A stretch of DNA of 64,000 nt from Pleurocapsa sp. PCC 7327 (GTDB lineage Bacteria > Cyanobacteriota > Cyanobacteriia > Cyanobacteriales > Microcystaceae), in the NCBI RefSeq assembly GCF_000317025.1, contig NC_019689.1, forward strand, positions 3,798,024-3,862,023, written 5' to 3'. Within the stretch, counting starts at the first letter, position 1. The number at the start of each line of letters is the position of its first letter. Below, piece by piece: positions 8,556-17,405 of the stretch. The position numbers were made by a program, and so were the translations under genes. Below the pieces are notes generated by a model. It was given only the letters and a program-made list of their open reading frames with translations, made no database searches and was not told the origin of the DNA.

Positions 8556-8690
8556 CTACCCCACCGCATAGGCGGATGGGGTTTTCAGTAGCCCTGAAGC
8601 TGAATAGCTGAGCGAACAGCTAAGCAACTCCGAACCTCCAGGCGTGTTTATAGAACACCCCATTGCTTCAAGATTTTTTGCACCGTTCAA
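8540..8690 (-). ncRNA. Predicted omega RNA (reRNA) of TnpB
   Basis: In characterised IS200/IS605 elements the guide RNA scaffold is encoded by the 3' end of tnpB and the right end, with the guide formed by flanking DNA. By analogy the RNA should run on the - strand across the last codons of tnpB and the hairpin at 8558-8582, with the guide read from bases just below about 8550. The placement is inferred from architecture; no RNA fold was computed. Confidence 0.35.
8558..8582 (-). repeat. Right-end hairpin of the tnpB element
   Basis: An imperfect palindrome made of CCCC, A, CCGC, a four-base loop, GCGG, a one-base bulge and TGGGG overlaps the tnpB stop codon (8556-8558). IS200/IS605 elements carry such subterminal hairpins, which TnpA recognises, at the right end just beyond or across the tnpB stop. 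The element end probably lies within about 10 bases on the low-coordinate side. Confidence 0.7.
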
Positions 8691-9670
8691 ATCCGCGTCA
8701 CCCACCCAACCGCAATGACCGCAAGCAAACCTCTTACCGCTTCTGTACGATTCGCCTCTAACGGGGTGAATATGCAGGCACTTGTGACAGGTCTGGGACG
8801 CAGGATTTACCAGAATCAGCTTCACGCTATTCTTCACCGCTTTGTAGGTGAGGAACTGGCGCAACTGGTAGAACGCCCAACTATTCGACAACCGCCGCTC
8901 TTTCTTCGTGCGCGGCATCTCGTTCGCGCTTTCCCTGATTCCGGTCAAATCCTCCAACGCAATTACCTGATTGTTGGTTTTCCCGTGTTGAACGATGCGT
9001 TTAGAAATGACGTGATTGGTATGCCGCTGAAATCTTCGCTCCTTGCCCGACAACCGTTGCAAGAGTCTACGCGCTCTTCGCCGCGTGGATCTTGTGCCTC
9101 TCGAAGCTTTTTGCTGGAGCGAAGCTCTTACACGAGCATGATGGTTCCGAACGTTAGTTACGTCCTTACCGCTGAAACTATCCCCGTCCGAAGTCACTGC
9201 GATATCGGTTCTACCCAAGTCCACTCCCAAAACCTTCTTGGTCTTTTTGGGCGGCTCTGGGGTCGACTCAAGCTGGATATTCAGATAATACTCACCGTCG
9301 GCATTCAGCGAGAAGGTTGCTGTTTTAGGTTTCTGCCCTTTCAACAATCCGCGCTGATAATTGCCGATGTGCAATCTAAATCGCTCTCGCTTCCTAACCA
9401 TTGTGAGGCTTACCGTCCAGTCCGATTCACGGAAGCTGAACGTTCTCGCGTCGTAAGTAACCGATGTGGGGCGGAATTCCTTCACGGGCTTACCTTTCTG
9501 CTTTGCGGTCTTGCGGTTCCCGGATACCCGACGAATCGCATGGATGGCAAGCTGAGACGACAAGCCGAATCGCGCTCTAACGTCCTGATACACCAACGAT
9601 TGCATTGCAAGCTCGTTAGTCAACTTTTGGGGGACTTCCTGATTCACGTACTCGCAAGCATCCGCAAACA

Positions 9671-9775
9671 CCCGGAACGTTTCTTGCACTTTGGCAAGCT
9701 GTTCGTGAAATTTTCAAAAAAGCCGTTACAGGGGGCATTACCCGGAACGTTTCTTGCACTTTGGCAAGCTGTTCG
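9671..9775 (-). repeat. 35-bp direct repeat breaking tnpB
   Basis: The 35 bases at 9671-9705 and 9741-9775 are identical, separated by 35 unrelated bases. On the - strand they encode EQLAKVQETFR. The net insertion is 70 bases, which is not a multiple of three and causes the tnpB frameshift. Confidence 0.92.
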
Positions 9776-9898
9776 GGCGCTACTTCAATCTTGCAGGATA
9801 CAGTGAGTACTTGTTTCATGACTCTAGAATATCTCAGTACATGAGAAATTCTCGTGAAGATATTGTAGAGATTGGGGCTACCGCCCCGTCGCTATCCC

Positions 9899-9958
9899 TC
9901 CCTACCTTGCTCACTTCGCAATACGCTTCGCTGTTGCTACGCTCCCTGAAGGTAGGGA
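9899..9958. repeat. Inverted repeat at the upstream end of the tnpB element
   Basis: TCCCTACCTT at 9899-9908 pairs perfectly with AAGGTAGGGA at 9949-9958 around a 40-base loop. A small hairpin, GGGGC-TACC-GCCCC, lies just before it near 9874-9888. These structures lie 80 to 140 bases upstream of the tnpB start and may be part of the element's left end. The exact element boundary between about 9830 and 9985 cannot be fixed. Beyond it, 9985-10069 is AT-rich and holds the start region of the next gene. Confidence 0.5.
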
Positions 9959-10069
9959 TTCCCGCGAGTTTTGTTCAAGCCTAACAAAATATTTTTAAAT
10001 ATTTTTAAAATCTTGCTCGATTAAAAGGTATCCTAATACTTGACGAGTAGCTATTTTAAAGCCGTAGCA

Positions 10070-10630
10070 ATGACTGCGATCGACAAAAATGCCAGCCAAA
10101 GCCACGCAGCCCCTTTGCAAAAGCGAATTGTTTCCTTTTTGAGAGAACATAGCGAGATAGAGACAATCCTTGCGGTTGCCTTAGGATTATTGGTTACTAG
10201 ACGTTTTCAGTTGCGAGGAGTCAAGGCCGTACTCATCAACCTGCTAATTATCAACCTGATCGGTCAACTCCTAGAACTACTCAAGCAACCTGACTCCGGA
10301 ACCTCTCAAAGAGTACGGGAAGAGAAAGAGAGGACCGCCTTGCAAACTGTTGGGAGTTTTGGGCAATACACAATTCTCCATGCCGTTCCCGGACGAATTC
10401 GCTTGCGCGTTCCCCAGTTAGCCCAAGATCGCGTTTTTGCCCAACGTCTAGAGGAATTACTCGCCGATGACGAGAACGTTGTGGACGTTCGGATCAATCG
10501 CGATGCGGCGTCCGTTGCCATAAAGTATCAAACCAGAGAAATCTCCGATATCGAGCTAGGCTGGCGTTTGATGAATATTCTCAATCGCGCTGAATCTGAA
10601 GAACAATCAGTTGAAACGGCAGCACATTAA
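10070..10630 (+). CDS. HMA2-type membrane protein
   Basis: The protein has about 186 residues. The N-terminal half has a hydrophobic segment (VLINLLIINLIGQLLELL) preceded by LAVALGLLVTRR, so it is probably membrane-associated. The C-terminal half (YTILHAVPGRIRLRVPQL to VAIKYQ) has the pattern of a heavy-metal-associated ferredoxin-like fold of the HMA2 type. It lacks the metal-binding CxxC motif, so direct metal binding is doubtful. The ATG at 10070 is preferred over a TTG 30 bases upstream. It converges with a DUF5132-like gene; in other cyanobacteria such genes are found near cation-transporting P-type ATPases, but none is in this window. Confidence 0.7.
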   Translation: MTAIDKNASQSHAAPLQKRIVSFLREHSEIETILAVALGLLVTRRFQLRGVKAVLINLLIINLIGQLLELLKQPDSGTSQRVREEKERTALQTVGSFGQYTILHAVPGRIRLRVPQLAQDRVFAQRLEELLADDENVVDVRINRDAASVAIKYQTREISDIELGWRLMNILNRAESEEQSVETAAH

Positions 10631-10723
10631 GCAAAAAAAAGTGTAACGCAAGTTAGCGATCGCAGCTGGACTTAATGACCTTCGTCCTCTGGTGCGACAT
10701 CAGCTCGAAAAGCGCGACAAGTT

Positions 10724-10981
10724 TTAATCGTCTTCGTCTTTTTGCATTTGTTCGGCAGCAATTTCAGCTTTTGCTTCCTCGACAATATCTTCAAGGATTT
10801 CTCTCGTTTCGGCGAGCGATTCTTTGGCTTTGTTGTAAAAGAGTACCCCTGTTTTCAGGCTGGCTTTGGCGGCAGGTTTGAGTAAAGGAACCAAGGTAGG
10901 AGCGAGGACAACTGCCCCTATTCCGATCGCGATCGCTTTGCCGGGATTGTTCTGACAAAAGATTTTTAACCTGTTAAACAT
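10724..10981 (-). CDS. DUF5132-type small membrane protein
   Basis: The protein has 85 residues: a short basic N-terminus (MFNRLKIFCQNNPGK), one hydrophobic helix (AIAIGIGAVVLAPTLVPLL) and a charged, Glu-rich C-terminal helix. This layout matches the DUF5132 family, whose function is unknown. The ATG at 10979-10981 is chosen because AGAGGAAG lies 8 bases upstream of it; an ATG 21 bases further up has no such site. It faces the HMA2 gene tail to tail, and the two families are often neighbours. Confidence 0.7.
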   Translation of the reverse strand: MFNRLKIFCQNNPGKAIAIGIGAVVLAPTLVPLLKPAAKASLKTGVLFYNKAKESLAETREILEDIVEEAKAEIAAEQMQKDEDD

Positions 10982-11169
10982 TGACAAAACTTCCTCTCCC
11001 ATTCATGCTAGGTAAAATTTTAGGCGATTATGCCAGTAAAAGTTAATTTTCCTATCGTTCCTCCGAGTTAAATAGCAATAAGCAAAACTGTTGCGATCGC
11101 CAATTGTGCTATCAGATTTTTAGTTGGTAATCTGGGATCGGTCGCGATCTATCTACTATTGAAATACCG

Positions 11170-11589
11170 ATGAATCAGAATCGAGATGAAGCTACCCTAG
11201 AAGTTAACGTTCCTCAAGCATGGATCGAACAATTTGAGACATTGGCAAACCAGAGCGGGCGCTCGGCGAGCGAACTGGTTCGAGAAGCGCTGGCTCGTTA
11301 CTTAGACATCTCAGGACAACAGCCTGCCACAAGCTTAGATCGACTCAGCAGCGAGTTAAAAACCTTCAAAGCGGAGTTAGCCGAATTAACCCAAAAAGTT
11401 AACGCGCTCTCGGAGAAGTCTTATCTTATAACAACCATGAGCGCTAGATTGACAACTTTAGAAAGGGCGATCTCGCTAGGCAATTTGAAGCAGACAACGA
11501 CTTCAACGCCCTGTCAGCTCATGGATACGGACGATGATGACTACGATGACGAACCCGATGAAATTCTCACTGACTTTTTAATGGGTTAG
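11170..11589 (+). CDS. Ribbon-helix-helix DNA-binding protein
   Basis: Residues 5-48 (EATLEVNVPQAWIEQFETLA, then SASELVREALARYLDI) form a ribbon-helix-helix domain, the fold used by CopG/Arc-type repressors and many antitoxins. A leucine-rich helix (LDRLSSELKTFKAELAELTQ) probably makes a coiled coil, and the C-terminus is strongly acidic (MDTDDDDYDDEPDE). Total length is 139 residues. No toxin-like partner follows, so it is more likely a stand-alone regulator. Its targets cannot be told from the sequence. Confidence 0.7.
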   Translation: MNQNRDEATLEVNVPQAWIEQFETLANQSGRSASELVREALARYLDISGQQPATSLDRLSSELKTFKAELAELTQKVNALSEKSYLITTMSARLTTLERAISLGNLKQTTTSTPCQLMDTDDDDYDDEPDEILTDFLMG

Positions 11590-11839
11590 GAATCAAACCA
11601 ATTCGCAATTGATAATTCACAATTCACAATTGTTAATCGTTTTGGTCAGTTATCAGTTACGGGAGAACGGTTAGTAGTTAGTGGTTTTTCCTCCCTCCCG
11701 TACCTTCTAATACTATTTCTAAAAAAGAACGCTACAGATGTTCAATGAAAAAACCTTGTACCCAGAGCGGCTGACTAATTGCGAACCGACGCGCACGCGG
11801 GAGCGAGCCCTAAGGCAAGCGGGAGGAGCATCGATGATA

Positions 11840-12834
11840 ATTGCGAAGGCTCATGTGTAAAATATGTGCAGGAGAAGTAATGTCAGCATGCTATGGAATT
11901 TCCCCTGAACGATTTGCTCAATCGAGACAAATGCAGGCAGTGGATTTTGGAGCATTTTCATCCGGATGGCTTGAGCTGTCCCAACTGTAAAGCTGGGGTG
12001 GAACAAGCCCGAAGATTTAGAACCACGCATCGCTCTCAGTTGAGAGTTTATCGCTGTCGTGTGTGCGACCACACTTACAACCTCTACAGTGGCACGTTAC
12101 TAGCGCAACATCACCTGAGACCTGAACGGGTTGTGTTGTTGTTGCGAGGCATCCTCAAGGGAGAGTCCACTAAAAGCTTGGCAGGAGAATTACAGTTAAA
12201 TTACAAAACGGCGTTAACCTTACCTCATCAACTGCAAGCTCGTGCCGAGCAGTTACAATCGCAGGAACCTGTACCTGACACTCGAACTGAAACCGATGAG
12301 ATGTTTCAGAAGGCGGGGGAAAAAAGGAGAGCAGCATCTTGACCCGTTTGACCCACCTCGACGACGAGCGAACAAACGACGAGGTAAAGGCACCTAGGAT
12401 CATGACCGACCACCAGTGGTTGGAACGGTTGGACGAAACAGTGGGCAAGTCCGATTGCGAGTAGTGAGGAACACTACAGGTGAAATACTGGTTAATCATG
12501 TGCATCAATTCACAGTAATTGAGAGTCAGCTCTTCACTGACGAATCAGCCAGTTATAATCACGTCATTCGTCCTCATGCTACTGTTTGTCATAGTCAGCA
12601 TGAATGGGCAAGGGATGATGAGGGAGATGGGCTTCGAGAAGTTCATGTCAACACAGTTGAAGGGATGTGGACAGATATGAGGAATTTCTTGAGCTCCTTT
12701 AAGGGTGTTCACCAAGAGCGCCTGAGTGGTTATGTTGCTATTTTTGAGTTCAAGGGAAACCTCAAACGCATCTGCCCTGCCTTCATTGCCTCACTGGTTA
12801 CTCCGCACACTTCTTACTTATGAGCCATTACGAA
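11840..12834 (+). mobile_element. IS1595-family insertion sequence, inactive
   Basis: Terminal inverted repeats are GGCTCATGTGTAA at 11848-11860 and its near-complement ending TTACTTATGAGCC at 12826. The element is 979 bases long. Flanking 8-base target duplications are ATTGCGAA (11840-11847) and ATTACGAA (12827-12834), with one mismatch, and IS1595 elements normally make 8-base duplications. The single base difference and the two lesions in the transposase show the insertion is not recent. Confidence 0.87.
11893..12823 (+). pseudogene. IS1595-family transposase, frameshifted
   Basis: The N-terminus has the IS1595 zinc ribbon (CPNC...CRVC followed by HTYNLYSGTLL). The C-terminal ISXO2-like DDE part includes PPVVGTVGRNSGQVRLRVV, the Asp-containing LFTDESASYNHVI, and VEGMWTDMRNFLSSFKG. 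The frame breaks at a run of six A's near 12320, where one extra A turns EKGEQHLDPFD into EKRRAAS and a stop. A second lesion, an in-frame TAG near 12398, replaces an expected Tyr in RRGKGT-(stop)-DHDRPP. With two independent lesions the transposase is dead, and programmed frameshifting alone would not rescue it. Confidence 0.88.
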
Positions 12835-12934
12835 TTGATATAATCGTTCCAACCCAGCCGGAGTACTCTGGCATACAGCCTCTCCCGCATGCGACGGTGC
12901 ATTTCGCACTTGCGACTTCTGCTCCCCGATCGCC

Positions 12935-13528
12935 TTATTGATATTTCTGGAGACAAACATCTAAAATGCGGCGATCGTTCTCGCTGATAGTAGAGATCTG
13001 ATGATAGCCTTCCAACCCTACGGCACGAGGCAGTCGATCGCCGGATGCTACTGGCGATAGATCTTGTAGGGCGATTTCGTAAGGATAAACGGCGTTATTG
13101 TAGGGATCGACAATCGAGAGATTCATGCGATGCGAGTCCACCGTACCGGAAAAACAATTAAACTCCGATCGCGGCAGATAGACAGCACCAATGACTTTAC
13201 CCTGTTGTACCCGAAAAACGAGATATTCTTGACCGATTTGTTCGGGTTCGGGGGACTGACCGTAGAGATAAATTCCGTCAGCTAGCGGCGACTTCTTGCT
13301 AGCTGCTTCGGCGAAATATACTTCCGAGGCGCGATCGCTTGATGGCTCTCGTTCTAGTTGCTTTTCTTCAAGCGACAAAGCTAGTGTGGGAATCGCCATT
13401 ATTGTTGCCAGTCCGAGACTTAAAATCGGTGCAATTTTGGATGTAGAAAGTTTGGAACCAAGGGCTTGAAAACTTTGCGTGAATAACATAGTTTTTATTA
13501 ACGCTCGCCAACTGAGCTGTTTTGACAA
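12935..13528 (-). CDS. Conserved cyanobacterial hypothetical secreted or anchored protein
   Basis: The protein has 197 residues. A hydrophobic segment near residues 30-50 (IAPILSLGLATIMAIPTLAL) resembles a signal peptide or anchor after a long basic N-terminus, so a later start near residue 14 (MLFTQSF) is possible. The mature part holds a compact beta-rich domain (GIYLYGQSPEPEQIGQEYLV, FRVQQGKVIGAVYLPRSEF). The layout suggests a conserved cyanobacterial periplasmic protein of unknown role. It lies alone between the IS1595 remnant and the sigma factor terminator. Confidence 0.6.
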   Translation of the reverse strand: MSKQLSWRALIKTMLFTQSFQALGSKLSTSKIAPILSLGLATIMAIPTLALSLEEKQLEREPSSDRASEVYFAEAASKKSPLADGIYLYGQSPEPEQIGQEYLVFRVQQGKVIGAVYLPRSEFNCFSGTVDSHRMNLSIVDPYNNAVYPYEIALQDLSPVASGDRLPRAVGLEGYHQISTISENDRRILDVCLQKYQ

Positions 13529-13822
13529 TAACGAACCCTTTGGAGCAATATTTTCGCGGACTAAATAACTGGAGACAGTTTTCTCGCTCCTGGCAAAGAA
13601 CTTCCTATTAAAGGACTACAATTTATAGCCAAGTCATTCCCGATAAGTTCGGTGGCTTATTTTTTGCTCTCCGCTTTTAACTTGCCCAAAATGATGCCAA
13701 ATTTCACAAGGATTGGAGTACAATTCTGCCTAAATTTCCTCACACCCTAATTTAATTGTGCAAATAATTGCCAAGCCTTTACAAGTTTTTCTTAAATTCT
13801 TAACAACTGGAAAAAAGTCGCT

Positions 13823-13859
13823 AAAAAAAGCGGTAGCGAGCGCTCGCTACCGCTTTTTT
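13823..13859 (-). terminator. Perfect palindromic terminator of the sigma factor gene
   Basis: GCGGTAGCGAGC (13830-13841) is followed at once by its exact complement (13842-13853). Seven A's lie on one side and six T's on the other. It lies 30 bases beyond the sigma factor stop on the - strand and is symmetrical, so it can also stop transcription coming from the other side. Confidence 0.9.
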
Positions 13860-13888
13860 AAAGCCTATGATCTCAGTCTGATTTGAAA

Positions 13889-14875
13889 TTAACTAGCAAC
13901 AATATACTCTCGGACGTTAGAACGCCGCCTGCGCAATTGAGCGAGAGCTTGATGCTCTAGCTGGCGAACTCGTTCGCGGCTGATGTTTAGTCTTTGACCG
14001 ATTTTCGCTAGCGACAGTTCTTTCCCGTCTTCTAAACCGAAGCGCAAAGAAAGCACTTCTCGCTGTTGAGGGGTCAATTCTGCCATCAAGTTATTCAAGT
14101 CTTGCCGCAGCAATTCTTGAGTAATGTAATTGTCGGGAGAAATTCCCTCATCTTCCAAAAGATCGGAGAGTTCTGTATCCTGGTTATCGCCCACTCGCAC
14201 GTCTAAGGAAACGGGTTGACGAGCCATGCTCAGATATTCTCGAATTTGAGCGGGTTCTAAGTCTAGCGCTTGAGCAATTTCGCCAGGAGTAGCGCTACGA
14301 CCTAATTGCTGTGCCAGTTCTCGCTGCGTTTTCTTGATCTTATTGAGCTTTTCGGTAATGTGAATGGGAAGGCGAATCGTTCTTGCTTGCTGAGCGATCG
14401 CTCGCGTAATCGCTTGACGAATCCACCAATAAGCATAAGTAGAAAATTTATAGCCTTTAGTTGGATCGAATTTCTCTACCCCTCTTTCCAACCCTAAGCT
14501 GCCTTCCTGAATTAAATCCAGGAACTCCATATTACGCTTCTGATATTTTTTGGCGATCGCGACGACTAAACGCAAATTAGCCTCAATCATTTTGCGCTTG
14601 GCTCGATTTCCCTGTGCTATCGCTCGATTAAGTTCATCTTCACCGAGCTGGACATAATTCGCCCACTCTGTTAGACTTGGCTCGTGTCCAAGTTTACTTG
14701 CTAGTTCTTCTTTCTTTTCCAACAGGGTCATCATTCTCTGTACCTGCTTGCCATAGACAATTTCTTGCTCGTGGGTCAGCAGAGGTACCCGTCCAATTTC
14801 GTGCAGATAAGTACGCACCATATCTGCTGAGAAAACAGGCTGTTGTTTGTTTGAGTTAACTTTAGCAGTGGGCAT
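13889..14875 (-). CDS. Group 2 RNA polymerase sigma-70 factor
   Basis: This is a primary-like, non-essential sigma factor that directs RNA polymerase to alternative promoter sets under stress or light changes. The 328-residue protein has region 1.2 ([19 protein letters not shown]), region 2 ([54 protein letters not shown]), region 3 ([20 protein letters not shown]) and region 4 ([35 protein letters not shown]). It lacks the long N-terminal extension of the primary factor SigA, which places it in group 2, probably SigB/SigD-like. It is transcribed alone and ends in a strong terminator. Confidence 0.93.
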   Translation of the reverse strand: MPTAKVNSNKQQPVFSADMVRTYLHEIGRVPLLTHEQEIVYGKQVQRMMTLLEKKEELASKLGHEPSLTEWANYVQLGEDELNRAIAQGNRAKRKMIEANLRLVVAIAKKYQKRNMEFLDLIQEGSLGLERGVEKFDPTKGYKFSTYAYWWIRQAITRAIAQQARTIRLPIHITEKLNKIKKTQRELAQQLGRSATPGEIAQALDLEPAQIREYLSMARQPVSLDVRVGDNQDTELSDLLEDEGISPDNYITQELLRQDLNNLMAELTPQQREVLSLRFGLEDGKELSLAKIGQRLNISRERVRQLEHQALAQLRRRRSNVREYIVAS

Positions 14876-15479
14876 TTTGTACGGTTATGACTCCTTGAAA
14901 GCTACAGAAAGTCTGGGTTGACTCAATTCCTTGATGAAATCCGTTCTGTTTGTTTGCTAGAACCAAGAGAAGACTTTCTAGATCGAAGTCAGTATGACTT
15001 TGTGTTTCTTCCATTTTAGCTCACCAGTTTAGACGATGGCAGATCTAGAAAAGTTCATCGTTGGGTTTTTACATCGACTTAGCATTAGTGACTCTCTTCT
15101 CAAGGTTTGACTGGCGAAATTCCATTTAAATTAGTATCAATTCATGCCAATCTATTCTCATGATGACTTAAAAATGATTAAGATAGAGAGTTGGATCTTG
15201 GAGGGATCGCCGAACCAGTAGGGGAGGGTTTCCGAGAAAGGAGAAAGTGTCGCTCGAACCCGTCTGCGAGCGATAACTATCGAGACTGGTAAATATATCA
15301 TAGAAAAATCGATTGTTTTTAAATTCCTCCTATAGGTAGAAGGTAAGAGAATCGTGGGGCGATCGCGCGATAAAGAAGAAATGACGCGCAGAGCCACCGA
15401 CTGCTCGCTCTAAAGAATTGTTGTATTATCGTAAGAACAATTGCGAAAGCTCAAGAGAACTTTACAGAGGATTGTAATT
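14876..15479. other. Divergent intergenic region between the sigma factor and psb34
   Basis: About 600 bases with no supportable gene. It must hold the promoters of the - strand sigma factor and the + strand psb34. I could not pick out a clear promoter box or a structured RNA. A long leader upstream of the sigma gene is possible. Confidence 0.4.
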
Positions 15480-15659
15480 ATGCCCTATACAGAAGAAGAT
15501 GGCGGACGGTTGAATAACTTTGCGGTAGAACCGAGAGTTTATCAAGCCTCGCCACCAACGAAAACCGAACAGCGCAATTACATCATTTTGGGAGTTATCG
15601 CCGCCTTGCTGGTAGGCGGATTAATAACTGTTGCAGTTTATGCCTCGAAAGTTGGCTAA
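15480..15659 (+). CDS. psb34: Photosystem II assembly protein Psb34
   Basis: Psb34 is a small single-helix protein that binds photosystem II assembly intermediates near CP47 and takes part in the transition to mature complexes. The 59-residue frame starts at the ATG at 15480. It has the family signature near its N-terminus (EDGGRLNNFAVEPRVYQA) followed by one membrane helix (YIILGVIAALLVGGLITVAV). An in-frame codon 39 bases upstream would add residues that lack family similarity. It is a single-gene unit convergent with the TPR gene. Confidence 0.88.
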   Translation: MPYTEEDGGRLNNFAVEPRVYQASPPTKTEQRNYIILGVIAALLVGGLITVAVYASKVG

Positions 15660-15737
15660 TGCCAAAAGAAAATTATTTGATGAGTGATGGGTATCAATAA
15701 AACTTTACCGTTCATCATTCATCATTTCTTGCTCCTC

Positions 15738-16631
15738 TTATTCCTCAGTGTCTTCTCGATCTTCATTGCTTTCCCGTTCTTGGGTGCCGCGAATATCTTC
15801 AAGGGTTTTCAGCGCTTTTTTGGATTCTTCTGGTTTGTTCTGTTCGTTAAACAGTTTTACCGCCTGTTCTATGTCAGCGATCGCTTCTTCTTCATTGCCT
15901 AGTTTAGAATTAACAATACCGCGCTGATAGAAAGCATCAGCCAAGCTCTCGTCCAAACGAATGCTTTCGGTATAATCGTCTAAGGCTTTTTGATATTCTT
16001 CCAGGGCGCCATAAGCCAAGGCTCGTTTATAATAAGTATTAGCACTATCATCCTTAAGACGAATTGCTTCCGTGTAATCTTCGATCGCTTCTTCGTGCTT
16101 GTCGAGAGCATCTTGGGCATCGCCTCGATAGATATAAAAATCAGCCAGTTTGGGTTCGAGTTCGATCGCCTTAGTGCAATCTGAAACTGCATCGTCGTAG
16201 CGTTTCATTAGGTAGAAGGCATAGCAGCGATTGCCGTAGGCATAGGCATAGTTGGGATTAAGTTCGATGGCTTTGCCGTAATCATCTATAGCAGGTTGAT
16301 AATTCCCTAAAGCATGATAAGCATAGGCACGATTGTAGTAAGAATCGGGATCTTCGGGGTTTAACTCGATAGCGCGAGTAAAATCTGCGATCGCGCCTTG
16401 AAAATCGCCTGCTTCTATCTTATCTACTCCTTGGTTGTACCACTCCACCGCACTCATCTCTTTTTGTTCGGGTTCTTCTCGTTCCCCTTCCTCGGACTCT
16501 TGTGGTTGTTGTGTTAATTGGGTAATTGAAGATGGGGTTAACAGAGAAGATCGAGCATAAGCTGCCGTATTAACTGCGGAAATTCCAGCAATCAGTGTCA
16601 AAATACTAAACAATTGTCTGCCGTACTTCAT
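15738..16631 (-). CDS. Exported TPR-repeat protein
   Basis: The protein has 297 residues. It starts with a signal peptide (MKYGRQLFSILTLIAGISAV with a likely cut near AYA-RS), then an acidic linker (EEGEREEPEQKE). Six tetratricopeptide repeats follow, running from AVEWYNQGVDKIEAGDFQGA to AIADIEQAVKLFNEQ. The tail is charged. TPR arrays are scaffolds for protein-protein contact, and the signal peptide puts this one in the periplasm, thylakoid lumen or outside. The partner cannot be told from the sequence. Confidence 0.88.
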   Translation of the reverse strand: MKYGRQLFSILTLIAGISAVNTAAYARSSLLTPSSITQLTQQPQESEEGEREEPEQKEMSAVEWYNQGVDKIEAGDFQGAIADFTRAIELNPEDPDSYYNRAYAYHALGNYQPAIDDYGKAIELNPNYAYAYGNRCYAFYLMKRYDDAVSDCTKAIELEPKLADFYIYRGDAQDALDKHEEAIEDYTEAIRLKDDSANTYYKRALAYGALEEYQKALDDYTESIRLDESLADAFYQRGIVNSKLGNEEEAIADIEQAVKLFNEQNKPEESKKALKTLEDIRGTQERESNEDREDTEE

Positions 16632-16767
16632 CGCTACTCCTCATTTTCTCTGTAAATATGAATTTGACGAACTTTACGTGTTAAGAATAACAGTCAGGGC
16701 GTTGGGTAACTCCTCTGACTTCGACAATAAATATGGGAAAATAAAACAGCCACAATGGAATAAAAAA

Positions 16768-17319
16768 ATGTTTAAATCGCTAATTGTTACTCTACTATTT
16801 ATAGCCACTCTAACGCTCTCTGGTTGTTCGGTCGGGATTAGTAATTTACAACACTACGCCAATGCCGTCAAAGGCTATGAGTTTTTCTATCCTAATGGCT
16901 GGATTGAAGTTAATATCCAAAACGCATCTGAAGAAGTCGATGTCGTTTTTCGCGATCTCATCCAACGCACAGAAAATTTAAGCGTCATTATCAGCAGCGT
17001 TCCAGAAAACAAAACCCTCACCGACTTAGGAACGCCGACAGATGTAGGATATCGCTTCCTCAAACAGGTCAACAACAACCCCAATGCCAATCGAGAAGCA
17101 GAATTAATTAAAGCAGAAGCTCGCGAATCGAACGGAAAGACTTACTATACCCTAGAATATCAAGTCAAACTGCCCGATAATCAGGAACGGCACGATATCG
17201 CCAGCGTCGCCGTCAGTCGCGGCAAACTCTATACCTTCAATCTTTCCACAGATCAAAAGCGTTGGGAAAAAGTTAAGAACCTCTTTGAAACCGTCGTCAA
17301 CTCTTTTTCTATTTATTAA
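16768..17319 (+). CDS. psbP: CyanoP, PsbP-family photosystem II lipoprotein
   Basis: CyanoP is the cyanobacterial PsbP homologue, a lumenal lipoprotein that acts early in photosystem II assembly. The ATG at 16768 opens a lipoprotein signal (MFKSLIVTLLFIATLTLSGC) with the lipidated cysteine at residue 20, so the 30 upstream codons in the same frame are not part of the protein. The PsbP domain follows, with HYANAVKGYEFFYPNGWIEV at its start and DQKRWEKVKNLFETVVNSF at its end. It is divergent from the TPR gene. Confidence 0.88.
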   Translation: MFKSLIVTLLFIATLTLSGCSVGISNLQHYANAVKGYEFFYPNGWIEVNIQNASEEVDVVFRDLIQRTENLSVIISSVPENKTLTDLGTPTDVGYRFLKQVNNNPNANREAELIKAEARESNGKTYYTLEYQVKLPDNQERHDIASVAVSRGKLYTFNLSTDQKRWEKVKNLFETVVNSFSIY

Positions 17320-17405
17320 TTAGTTAATGGTTAGTGGTTAGTAGTTAATTGTCTCCCCATCTCCCCATCTCCCTATCTCCCTATCTCCCTCATCACAATT
17401 AAATT

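Larger units (their letters stand above)
8556..9819 (-). pseudogene. tnpB: IS200/IS605-family TnpB RNA-guided nuclease, N-terminus disrupted
   Basis: TnpB is the RNA-guided DNA nuclease of IS200/IS605 elements and the ancestor of Cas12. The main frame (8556-9689) keeps the RuvC residues: Asp in VLGVDLGRTDIAVT, Glu in VIALEDLTGIRE, and the last Asp in GDADLNGAKN. It also keeps the zinc finger CHKC...CGHC. The original start is the ATG at 9817-9819 (MKQVLTVSCKIEVAPEQLAK). A 70-bp insertion made by copying a 35-base segment shifts the frame after ETFRV. A shortened protein could start at the GTG at 9687-9689, losing about 22 residues of the first beta strand. No tnpA partner is present. The nuclease core looks intact; activity of the truncated form is uncertain. 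Confidence 0.85.

Noticed and set aside
8715-9806. A 363-codon open frame on the + strand across the tnpB element
   Set aside because: It is the mirror of tnpB, which has clear RuvC and zinc-finger motifs on the - strand. The + strand frame has no recognisable domain.
12301-12420. Programmed frameshifting in the IS1595 transposase at the A run
   Set aside because: A second in-frame stop (TAG near 12398) lies beyond the slip site, so slippage alone would not give a full-length transposase.
15158-15397. A 79-codon - strand frame upstream of psb34
   Set aside because: No ribosome-binding site, no motif, and high Arg/Ser content typical of non-coding frames in GC-mixed DNA.
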